Shown here piece after piece: positions 23,949 through 33,389 of a stretch of DNA of 64,000 bases. The DNA comes from Acholoe squamosa. Lineage: Eukaryota > Annelida > Polychaeta > Phyllodocida > Polynoidae. The first letter of the stretch is position 1; every line of letters begins with the position of its first letter. The stretch is taken from NCBI GenBank assembly GCA_949317995.1, contig OX439039.1, positions 74,720,002 to 74,784,001 of the forward strand, in the 5' to 3' direction. The notes under the pieces were generated by a model. It did not search any database and was not told where the DNA came from. It was given only the letters and a program-made list of their open reading frames with translations. The translations under genes were made by a program, and so were the position numbers.

Positions 23949-24463
23949 CTAGCCATTTCTCAAACGCTACGATCCTACCCTTCTCCCTCTGATTTCAACC
24001 ACCCCTACGATCCAGTGCAATCGTAGTGGTTGACCCTGGGTGATCATGTATTACCTATACGATTGCCTAATCAGGAAGTCATTTCTCAGAAGCTAAGTTT
24101 CAGCCCCTCTCAAATCATACCAACCTGGCCTGGATCGGAAGGAAATTCTAGGTTACCCTGGGTCAATCACTACGACTGGTGAATATATGGAGGAGAAAGG
24201 CATGCACCTGTATAGGCAATCATAGGTAATACATAATCAACCAGGGTCAATCACTACGATTGGACTGGATCGTAGGAGTGGTTGAAATCGGAGGGAGAGG
24301 GGTAGGATCGTAGCGTTTGAGAAATGGCTAGCAGGTGCATTGCTTTCCCCTCTATGTCTGCCCCACTCTTAGTGATTGACCCTGTGTGCCCAAGAGTACC
24401 CTTCCGATCGAGGTGAGCTTGGTACGATTTGAAAGTGCCCAAAACTTAGCGTCTGAGAAATGA
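23949..24463 (-). mobile_element. CATTTCTCA-ended MITE, copy C/E split by copy D
   Basis: 23949-24072 is the reverse complement of the second half of copy B, and 24336-24463 is the reverse complement of its first half. The two halves make one reverse copy interrupted at its centre by copy D. The match to B is closer than to the isolated copy at 13148. Confidence 0.8.
24076..24332 (+). mobile_element. CATTTCTCA-ended MITE, copy D nested in C/E
   Basis: Complete copy from AAGTCATTTCTCAGAAGC to GAGAAATGGCTAGC. CAGG or AGG occurs at both junctions (about 24072-24075 and 24332-24335), a possible short target duplication, though it overlaps bases that could belong to the terminus. Confidence 0.78.
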
Positions 24464-24469
24464 CATCCT

Positions 24470-25395
24470 GGGCCCTCTTCCTTACAATGTTGAGTGCCCG
24501 GGAAAAAGTGCTTTCTTTGAGTGCTCCTCTCTATATAGGCCTCACCCACATTAGATATTGCACCGCTCACTACATGTGCCTTTGCCCTTTTCAATTTCCT
24601 TTCAGACTTGGTACAAGTGGTAAAAGTGGCCGGGTGAGGTGTCACATATGGGTCTTGCGAGGGTGACAGACAAGGGGTGTGAAGTACTGGAGTGACAACC
24701 AACAAGTGGAGTGTAACTAGATCGCCAGCTCCCCCCTACGGCCGTGTTTGAGCCCTTCTGTGGGACATGTTAGACCTACCCTAGGGCAAGATGATAATAT
24801 GGAACAGTGGGGAGGGGAGTGTGGTTAGAAGGGACTGGGATTAGGGGACAGGAGGGAGGTGGGAAGTTGGGATTGAGAGAGGGATAGGTGGGGTAGGTTT
24901 CACCACCAGAAATTGAAATATCCCCATTTTAGGCTTATATTAGTTGTGTGGGGAGAAAACGCCCACCAGTATTAATTGTGAAAAAGAAAACTAGAACAAG
25001 GGGTACATTCCTCTCCATGCTGAGTAAGTCTGTCCCCGTGTCCTTCAAGTGTAAAGGGGCATTTTACACAAAAAATAAAGGTGCCTTTCCACTCTCCCAT
25101 TGACAGAGTGAAACGCTTTGTTAAAGATTTCTGAATTGAACGTGACCACATTAAAGGTCCCATTAAAGAAGATTAGACACTACTAACAGATACAGAAGAA
25201 GAGATAAAACAAACAGACAAATCCAATTTGTTGCATGCCATAGTCCAGGGCTTTTTTGTTAGTTCAGTGATACCTAAACTGGCTCTTTTCATGATGTTAT
25301 AACAGAAATATATAACTCTTTTGGCTAATAATTATATCGGTATAATTTATATATAGTTTTCAACATTGGATATCCAACAGCTGAAGACATCTTTG
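24470..25395. other. Unannotated stretch
   Basis: Includes a G-rich GGGAGG run at 24820-24900. No exon or element is supported. Confidence 0.5.
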
Positions 25396-25402
25396 TGACT
25401 AG

Positions 25403-25568
25403 GCCCTACATTATTTTGGCCAGAGAAAGCAAGTTGTGCATGACTCGGAAGACGCTCCGGATGGCACCATGACCTTTGACCATCGGGCAAACTGCGCGAC
25501 ACCAAATTTCGAACGCATTCCAAAGGCAATTGGCTGGGAAATAAGATGTGCCTGTAACGGCCTCAGGG
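25403..25568. other. Exon-like CpG-rich segment, strand uncertain
   Basis: This segment is CpG-rich against its AT-rich surroundings and is open on both strands. On the plus strand it lies between TGTGACTAG and GGGGA/GTAAAC and would encode peptide including DAPDGTMTFDHRANC. On the minus strand an acceptor-like TTATTTCCCAG at about 25530-25540 precedes peptide including WNAFEIWCRAVCPMVKG that ends at a stop. I do not recognise either product. It could be an exon, a decayed gene or chance. Confidence 0.2.
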
Positions 25569-25569
25569 G

Positions 25570-26599
25570 AGTAAACAGATAAATATATCATTATAGCAAA
25601 ATGAATCAAGTTTTTCAAAGAAAACAAAGGGAAGGCCGATTGTGTTACACTATAGCAAATATGCACAATGGCGACTTACAGCTTAAAAGATATAAAGGTT
25701 ATGCATATTATTTCGAATATGATAGAAGAACAATTCTTGGATTGATAAAGATTTATGTATCTCTGTGAAATATTGAACATCCATTTTCAGTTTAGAATTC
25801 ACAACCTGTACACCGTGGATTTACTTGCTGTCAAAGGTCAAAATTCGCATTGCATGGAGTCTACTGGTGTTAGCAGTTATCACAGTCAAGTAAAATGAGC
25901 AATATGCGTATGACCTTGTGGAGCATCGTTTTAGTTTTAGAGTGACTGCTTATGACCCACGGGGGTGTTTGCCCCGAGGCGACAAGGTTATAATTACTGG
26001 GGGCTCAGTTAGATTTTACAGATAGGAATAAAGATAATAGACTAATCTCTAATTTAATGGTATCAGCCGGGTATCAGGCATTGGAAAATAAGTCTTTTAT
26101 TATCAGGGTTTACACTGAGAAGCTGTCATTTCGCATTGATCAGCTTTAAAACTAGAACGGTAGGAGATGGGAAAACAATCTAAACAAAAAGAAAAATCAA
26201 CAATGGAACGTTTTCTACTCCAAAATGCCATTCCATTACCATATCGCTGATTCTGAAACGCTGGATCCAACACTCCCAGACTACTGCTAGATATATGCTG
26301 ACTATACACATATTGTACATGCCACCACCAGTTGCAATATGTTACTACTCTGGCTACCTCCTTCCTAACCCAGGATCCCTGTATTTATTGTGTCTCCAGG
26401 TCCCAACCCGAGAGTCGACCTTGATGCTTGCCGGCTGGTGCTAGAGCCCTCACAGCCTGCCACATATTCCTCTAGTTGACCTCTGTATAGTCTACATATG
26501 CACTCGATCATAGACTATGTGGGGAGTTTCCATTGGTCTCTGCACAATGGAATTTCTTGCAATTTTTCTTTCTAATGACCAATCCTTTTATGACCATGC
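25570..26599. other. Unannotated stretch
   Basis: No gene, TIR or array recognised. Confidence 0.55.
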
Positions 26600-26719
26600 T
26601 TTTTTTGTTTTAAATCTCTTTATTGCCAATAAAATAAGTTACCGGTACAAATCAATGTTAACGTCTTTGTTGATTAGTCTAGAATTCATAGGATTGTTTC
26701 AGGTATTCCTTATCAATGG

Positions 26720-26965
26720 TATTTCATTTTATATATTTAATACATTGATTCAATAGGTGTCTATATATATATAGCTTCAATAAATAAATACGGCAGAAGC
26801 CTTATCTGGTCTTCCACCGGTAGATCATAGTATATCAATTATCGATATTCAACCACATATTTAATACATTTTGTTCAATAAGAGTCAATATAAATATAGT
26901 AGCATAATATCAGGCAGAAGCCTCATCAGGTCTTCCGCTTTAGTTCATGGGATATCAAACATTTG
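26720..26965 (-). repeat. Two diverged tandem units in the LINE 3' UTR
   Basis: Two units of about 120 bp each contain ATTTAATACATT, GGCAGAAGCCT-ATC-GGTCTTCC and a final GATATCAA-like block. The duplication lies inside the inferred LINE 3' UTR. Confidence 0.75.
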
Positions 26966-27045
26966 AGGAATACAAAGAGAACAGTGAGAATTTAGACTAA
27001 GCACTTATTAACCGTGTAGTTTTCATGTGGCAAGAAAGAAGGCTA

Positions 27046-28880
27046 CCCAGTAAACACAGTTACGTTATACATACGTAGATTGCACGTAGAAATTTCAGTA
27101 CATTTACGTATTTTCTCAACGTAGAATAACGTATAAACGTGTATGCTGATGTACGTATTTCTGATGTAGATGTAGAATTTACGTACATATACCTCATTAT
27201 TACCCGAATTAATGAAGAAAAATTATGTCCTTTAAATGTAAATGTTCCTATATATTTAGATATCCAACGTATATTTTCAATACTTTTATACTAATAACTA
27301 CGATGTATGTAGTTTTGCAGGTTCTGGTTATGCTCCAATATACGTAAAATTACCTCAAAGAGATGTTCATATACCTACCCCTATACCCTCAGTTAACTTT
27401 ATTCATTTAAGAATGTTATTTCCTTGTCTCATTCTATAATACTGGTATATTCAGGGCCAGTATTTAGCAAGAGACACCAATGCTTTAGCCATCAGTTTCA
27501 TCATTTGAATTAAGAGTCAAGTATAACTCCTGATTGTATGTTGAAGGTTCTGTGATGCTAGGTGTATAAGTCTATTTCTTAATGCTACAGCATAGGTGTT
27601 TACCATACCTGGATCCCAAAATATACATGGTAGCATCATCAATCTTTGAATATTTTGCACAAACCTATTCCCAAATGAAAGGTTGATACAATGAGTTCTC
27701 AATAATGTGTTTTTAATTAGTATAGTTGATTAATATAGATGACAATCATCATGGAGGTCTAAATTAAATACAATGCTCAGCAATAGTGACACCTGTTGAG
27801 ATAAACTGAAAGTACAGAAATACGTAGATAAACGTAATTTTACGTATTTCAGACCTCTTTTCGTGTAGAAACATTTAGAACAGATTAGGTGAGCACTAAA
27901 TGGAAATGAATCTGCCTTGTGATTTTTATTTTCTACATTTAGATAGACCCAGACTATGTTTGATAGCTGTAACCATACAGCTTTCATATTTGTACTGGTA
28001 TTGGATATGCTGCCATCTAGTGAGATAGGAGTGAAGCACAAAATAACGTATGTGGGACGTAATCTAACGTATTTCCAACCTCTATGACCATGTGCTTTCT
28101 ATATTCCCTATTATCACCCTCTGCACACCTACATTTCCACTGTTTGTTTGGAATCTAGAATTCATTACTGAATGAGATTTTGCCACATGATGCTCTAACC
28201 CATATGGTACATATATTTTATATGACCAACAAATACTCTTGCTTAAATAATGCATATTTAAGATGTAATGTCAATACAGTGTTAATCTCCATAGTGATAT
28301 GAAAATAGGAATTATTATCCATTATTACCTAAAAGTGCACATAATTACAACTACTGCATGTAGGTCAGATGCTTGTCCACCAATAGATTTGATTATGATA
28401 GAAAACATGGTTTATTCCAGGGTCAATCTGTTATTTATCCTATCTATCTGTACTGGACTCTAAACACCATGATATGTACAGGATTCTTGTAGACCTAGGC
28501 CCAGCTGGGTTATCTTTTTTCATGTCAAGTGATTGATTTTCATCATTATTCATCCCTGATCTTTATAAGGCAAATGAAAGTTTGGTTAGATAAATGGAAC
28601 AATACTATTTATCATTAGAAGTTTTTATCCAAAATCTACATACATGAACCAACCAACATCTACGTCTTACAATCGTTCTACCTACGAACAAAGCCAATCA
28701 AAAATATGGATCAAGATTTACGTGGATAAACCTCTTAAAATTGCGAAGCATAAACCTTATTTATCAACATATATCCACCAACCGATATCTACGTTGCTAG
28801 AACCTCATATAGAGGTTCAGTAGAAAACCAACCTAGATCTACCAGAAATCTACGTTGAAACACGTAGTGTGTTTACTGGG
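27046..28880. mobile_element. 1.8-kb TA-flanked element with ACGTA-rich ends
   Basis: The ends CCCAGTAAACACAG and the inverted GTGTGTTTACTGGG have TA outside both (27044-27045, 28881-28882). The first 150 bp and last 250 bp are dense in ACGTA/TACGT and CTACGT motifs. The middle has no ORF above about 100 codons and no recognisable transposase. It inserted into the LINE, so it is younger than the LINE. It shares its terminal CCCAGT..ACTGGG signature and TA target with 32896-33387. Confidence 0.87.
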
Positions 28881-29041
28881 TATGGACCTCATCCCCACTA
28901 AGTTAGTGTTATGGGTTGATCCTTCTGGTCCTAGCTTTTTAAACATTTTAATAAAATAAGAAACTTGGCATCAAACGATATGTTTTAGTATAACAGGGTA
29001 TAAGGAGAGGATCAAAGATATATCTAGATAGGTAGAGTACA

Positions 29042-29329
29042 TTAAATCAATAAAGGTTGATTGTAGGGTAGAAGGGATTTAAGATATTTTCTAGTATCAT
29101 TTTTAAATATTTCTAGGGTTTCAGCGTTCCTTCTACCACATGTTAAGGCATTCCATGTTATGGCACAATGAAACTCCACACTTCTTATATAAGAAAGACA
29201 GTTTGGAGTGATTGTTTTACATAAGGGGGCATCATGTTGTCTGGTTTGTAATCTATTTACAATCATATAGTCCAAGGATCTCGATCGGTTATACATATAA
29301 TTTATAGTGTGAGCAATATTGCCTCATAT
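29042..29329 (-). pseudogene. C-terminal remnant of LINE reverse transcriptase ORF
   Basis: The frame is open from a TGA at about 29330 to TAA at 29042 and encodes about 96 residues. The order of motifs is that of the tail of non-LTR ORF2 proteins: RTRQHDAPL-like (here LQTRQHDAPLCKTITPN), then RSVEFHCAITWNAL, then NAETLEIFKNDTRKYLKSLL. Elsewhere this region reads roughly as ...WNSLP..., ...SL-TFK..LK..L. The polymerase domain itself is missing, so it is a dead 5'-truncated copy. The match is by pattern memory, not by search. Confidence 0.65.
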
Positions 29330-29490
29330 TATCAGTGCGTTTTTTTCTCCTTTTCTCCTATTCTATTTTTATTTTCCAAATTCGTTTCTTTTTTTATTCC
29401 ACACAGAGAGATCAATTATAATTATATTATGCATAATTGTATATTTATATTTTACCTGATATTGCATATTATACCAGATGGTATGCCTCG

Positions 29491-30010
29491 TATAGGGAAC
29501 AGAGCCATTCCTGTATGGAGGTGGCCATCTTGAAATCAGTTATGAAACTGCCCCCCCCCACGACCATCTTGGATCCGGCAGAGGATTGTAGGTAATCTCT
29601 TATCTCACCCTCCACCCACAGAAAACAATGGGAATTGATAAGACTGATAAGCTGCCCATGCCTCTATCTTAATCACCTTGAGTACCTGTCCATTGCTTTA
29701 GGTGTGAATGGAGAGGATTAGCCTGATAGGGAGACAATGGATTGGTTTACTCAGCCTGGATTATATGTGCCCTCTTAGAAAACTTTTAAAGTTTAATTTC
29801 TCTTTTATCTGATGTACTAAGTCTATATAAAGCTTATATTGTTTAAGTTAAAAGTATTTGCTATCCAAAGGTATAGATTTTTAGAATATAGCTTCATGTA
29901 GAATATTAGTAAGGACCAACCAAAGTAAACTGTACAAAGAGGCCAACTGCTGATCTAGCCCCTGACTACACGAGCCACCTAGCTAATTTGTTTGGTACTA
30001 GCAATGGCTC
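29491..30010 (+). repeat. Interspersed 500-bp repeat, copy 1
   Basis: It begins TATAGGGAACAGAGCCATTCC and ends GTACTAGCAATGG. It shares blocks CCATCTTGGAT, GGTAATCTCTTATCT, CTATCTTAATCACC and GATTAGC-TGATA with copies at 49986 and 58431. No TIR, poly-A or ORF was seen, so the class is unknown. Confidence 0.75.
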
Positions 30011-30351
30011 TCTTCCCTCTACACAGAATCACACTTTTACTTAGGCAGTCAACAACTGACTATGCCCACATAACTGCAAAACACCTTTTTTTAATCCTAA
30101 AAGCCTGAGTGCTGATATCGCGGGGGGGGGGGGTGATTAGACAGTACAAAGCCTGTGGTTCTTTTTCTCCTTACTACTAAGACAAAGTGTGCTGCTATTT
30201 AGATCAGGGTCCTGCTGCCCTCGTTAACCTGGCATCTCGTGGTGTTGACTGGTTGTTTATGCCAAACTCCTGCAAGGCTTTGCACCATCACCCAACTGCT
30301 ACAAATAGAGCCATTCTCAGTCTTCCAGGGTCTACTATACACCCCTTATAT

Positions 30352-30625
30352 CCAGGGACCGTCCCTGCACTCTCAGGAAAATAGACATTCACCCTCGTTC
30401 CCTTCTCTCAAGGTCATTCCTTTCACTATGATTTTTCAGACAAACCTGATCCCCATTTGGGAAAGAAAGTTGATTGTCCTTAACATCTCCTGTGTCCAGG
30501 GACCGGCCCCTGCACTCTCAGACAAAATAGACATTCACCCTCGTTCCCTCTTCTCAATGTCATTCCCTTTCCTGTGGGCTTTCAGACACATACATGATCC
30601 CCTTTTTGGAAAGAAAGTTGATAAA
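30352..30625. repeat. 144-bp tandem duplication
   Basis: Two adjacent units start CCAGGGACCG-CCCTGCACT (30352 and 30496) and both contain ATAGACATTCACCCTCGTTCC. The duplication sits inside a 169-codon open frame at 30239-30748 that is otherwise unrecognisable and low in coding character. Confidence 0.87.
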
Positions 30626-30639
30626 ACCCAAAACCTTTC

Positions 30640-31497
30640 ATACGATTCAGTAGGTAGTGTGCGTCATAGGAAGCACCCTTTATTCAATTTAAGGACTCAG
30701 TTAAAAAGAAAAGAAATGCAACCTTTCTTTCTGAATTCCAAGAACTAATTTTGATCAAATACTTGTTATAAAATATCTTTTATACCCATTTTTAATGAAA
30801 CCCGAACGAGAGCAATTTGTGCTAAAATGCCTGCCTTTCTCAATTGGAGAGTGAAACTGAAATGGAAACTCTTACATCTGACCTTTCGGAACGAGGGTGG
30901 TAACAATGTTGCAATGGAGAGGGCAGGGGTCGGAGTCCAAGGCTACCAGACTTCATGTACATAGGTATACATGAACAAGCTGAAACACTCACATAAAGAT
31001 GGGAAAACCACACAAGAGAAGGGGCTGTCAAAATAATAACATAATCAGTATATATTTATAAATCGGAGATGGCAGACAGTACATTGTACGTCTATATCAT
31101 ATCCAAGGAAAACAGTTTCATATACAACAATGTGGAATATAATGTGATCTATCATGCTTTTTGGGGCGTGAGGTTCTGATGTTTATTTATTTGTTTCATT
31201 TCCGGAGCGCCTCCTAGCGAGTGTTGGTCGCACAATGTATCAGCGTTCTCCTGGAGGGTGGGGAAAAATATCGTCTGCTTTGAACAACGGGAGGTTACAA
31301 TTCTAGCGCAGGGGGGACGAGAGACGCTGGGTCGGTCTGGTTTCGTCATTAAGGTTACGGATGTCAGCTGTGATGGGAACACGGAGCGTTAGAATGTGCC
31401 GAGCAAAATATCCCGGACGAAAATACATCCACCTTCTTGTTCCCATTTCCAATCGCTGCTCCTGATTCTGTTAACTCACTATGGGCAGCACATTGCC
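30640..31497. other. Unannotated, with a CpG-dense segment
   Basis: 31190-31440 is clearly richer in CpG than its surroundings and looks single-copy. No splice-bounded exon is convincing; see findings. Confidence 0.45.
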
Positions 31498-31501
31498 TTA
31501 A

Positions 31502-31736
31502 CCCTTAAAGGCCTATTGGTCGTCATGATGCACCAATGAAGTGCTGGCGAGACTGCTCGCTAGTACTTTATTGGTGCATCGTGCCGACACTACGGGGTCA
31601 ATTACATTTATAAACTCCCGGAGGGTCGGCATGATGCTCCAATAAAGTGCTGGCGAGTAGTCTCGCCAGTACTTCATCTGTGCATCATGACGACCAACGG
31701 TCATGATGCATTAATGCATCAGCAGCCCTTAAAGAG
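31502..31736. mobile_element. piggyBac-like MITE, complete 235-bp copy
   Basis: TTAA at 31498-31501 and 31737-31740; ends CCCTTAAAGGC and GCCCTTAAAGAG. Each half contains its own hairpin (GTGCTGGCGAGACTGCTCGC...; GTGCTGGCGAGTAGTCTCGCC...), flanked by GGTCGTCATGATGCACCAAT and its inverse. This is the clearest copy of the family. Confidence 0.87.
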
Positions 31737-31989
31737 TTAAAACACTGTTTATGTTTGTTATAAGTTTAGCTCTAAGGAGTAACTGTTTAGGGCTGCCTTC
31801 ATGCATTATATACCCAACATGTGTAAGGACATACTGCATTATATATGATAAATTATGTTTGTTGCATTGATACCTATATGCAGGCTTGGTAACTAACTGC
31901 TTGACACACAGGACTGGTGAATGGAATAGTCAGAATCAATTAATATACAAAAAATGTATAACATAAGCATGGTGGGATTTCAATAAAGA

Positions 31990-32380
31990 ATGTATTGCAG
32001 ACTAAATGTATTGTTAAAACAAAACAAAAAATGAGCAGACAGTCTCCGGAAATGTCCTCATGATGCACCAATGCAGTACTTGCGAGTACACTCTCAGCCC
32101 CAATTGTAAATGGGCTATAAAGACCACTGTAGTAACTACAGAACAACCCACATCATGCAGGCCATAGGATTTGTATTGACAGCAACATACACTTTTTTCC
32201 AAAAATAGAAGCAATCTACTGCAAAACCCTTGGCACAGTCTAACAGTGCAGTCTCACCTGCTATTGGTGATTCATGTGGCAAGGGGTTTGCTTATTTGGC
32301 AAAAAGATCGTACAGAAGTTGAAGTTCTTCTTGTTAGCAAAGGAACATGAGCCTGGAGGCATCACTGAACCATTAAAGGG
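31990..32380. mobile_element. Partial piggyBac-like MITE
   Basis: The right end ATGAGCCTGGAGGCATCACTG...CATTAAAGGG is followed by TTAA (32381-32384). A block ATGATGCACCAATGCAGTAC lies at 32063. The left end is not found. Confidence 0.45.
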
Positions 32381-32384
32381 TTAA

Positions 32385-32893
32385 ACTCCTGCTGGTTCCC
32401 TCACTACTTTGTTGGGCACCATAGAGATTAGAAAAACAGATAATGACTAACAGAGTTTCATCTTTGTCTTCATGTAATGCTTGGAAATATGTTTCCTATA
32501 TCACCCCCACCCACCCACCCACTAACAGAAAATGCAGGACAATCATGGCAAGCTATATTCCCAAACAGCTTCAGATGAGATGGAAAATACATTCAATGCA
32601 ATAGTGACTCATAGAAGAAGACTTTTGCAGAATATCGTAAGAAAAATTTAATAACGCTACCAGTAATTTAGTTTAGCGGTGTCCACTTCCTTGAGCCGGA
32701 AGCATGAATAAGGCATCATTCAAACAGTTATCATGCTATGCGGCACATGGCTATTGTATTATTGACCAATGGGAGGCATCCCTGGCATATACTGCGGAGT
32801 CGGGGGCTGAAGGTGTTAGTCATAGTGCCGTCGGGGTCTAATGGCGGCCCCCAGCTGATAATGGCTATGTGAGCTATAGGTCAATCAGATTAT
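32385..32893. other. Unannotated stretch
   Basis: 32690-32880 is less AT-rich and includes GGCGGCCCCCAGCTGATAATGG. No exon is supported. Confidence 0.45.
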
Positions 32894-32895
32894 TA

Positions 32896-33387
32896 CCCAG
32901 TGGGCACACAATGTTGCATCAACATTGACAACCAGTTGATGTTATGTTGATGGTGTTGATCAACCTGTTTTCAACACTTTTTCAATATTTGTATTTCAAC
33001 GTTGTCAACCATCACCATTTCAACATCCAGTCAACAGTTGACATATCAATGTTGAAATATTGTTGTCAACTCAACGTTGATTCAACATTGATTTGTCAAT
33101 GTTGAATCAACAATATTGATTTCAATTTTGATACAATGTTGATTCAATGTTGATATGTCAACAAAACAACTGTCAACGTTGTTTCAACATTGTTGAAACA
33201 ATGTTGAGTCAACATAGAAACACAAACATTGAATCAGCGCTGATGGTTAGATGTTGAATCACAGTTGATTTTGAGTATGTTGTTTCAACTTTCAATTTCA
33301 ACTCTATTTCAACCCTAAATCAATGTTGATATGCAAACATTGCAAACGTTGTTTCAACGCTGAATCAACATTGATGTGCCCAGTGGG
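32896..33387. mobile_element. 492-bp TA-flanked element of CAACATTGA repeats
   Basis: The ends CCCAGTGGGCACACAATGTTG and the inverted CAACATTGATGTGCCCAGTGGG are flanked by TA (32894-32895, 33388-33389). Almost the whole interior consists of GTTGATTCAACATTG-type motifs in both orientations, so it is self-complementary at many registers. No ORF. Confidence 0.88.
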
Positions 33388-33389
33388 TA

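Larger units (their letters stand above)
26600..29331 (-). mobile_element. 5'-truncated LINE, split by a DNA element
   Basis: Read on the minus strand, it begins near 29331 with the readable tail of a reverse-transcriptase ORF (29042-29329), continues as 3' UTR to 28883, is interrupted by the element at 27046-28880, and resumes from 27045 to 26600. The 3' end has AATAAA at 26619-26624, followed by an A-rich tail (T7 on the plus strand at 26600-26606). The second part of the UTR contains a diverged tandem repeat. About 900 bp of LINE remain. The clade is not assigned. Confidence 0.65.

Noticed and set aside
30239..30748. 169-codon plus-strand frame
   Set aside because: It spans a 144-bp tandem duplication that happens to preserve frame; composition is not protein-like and no family is recognised.
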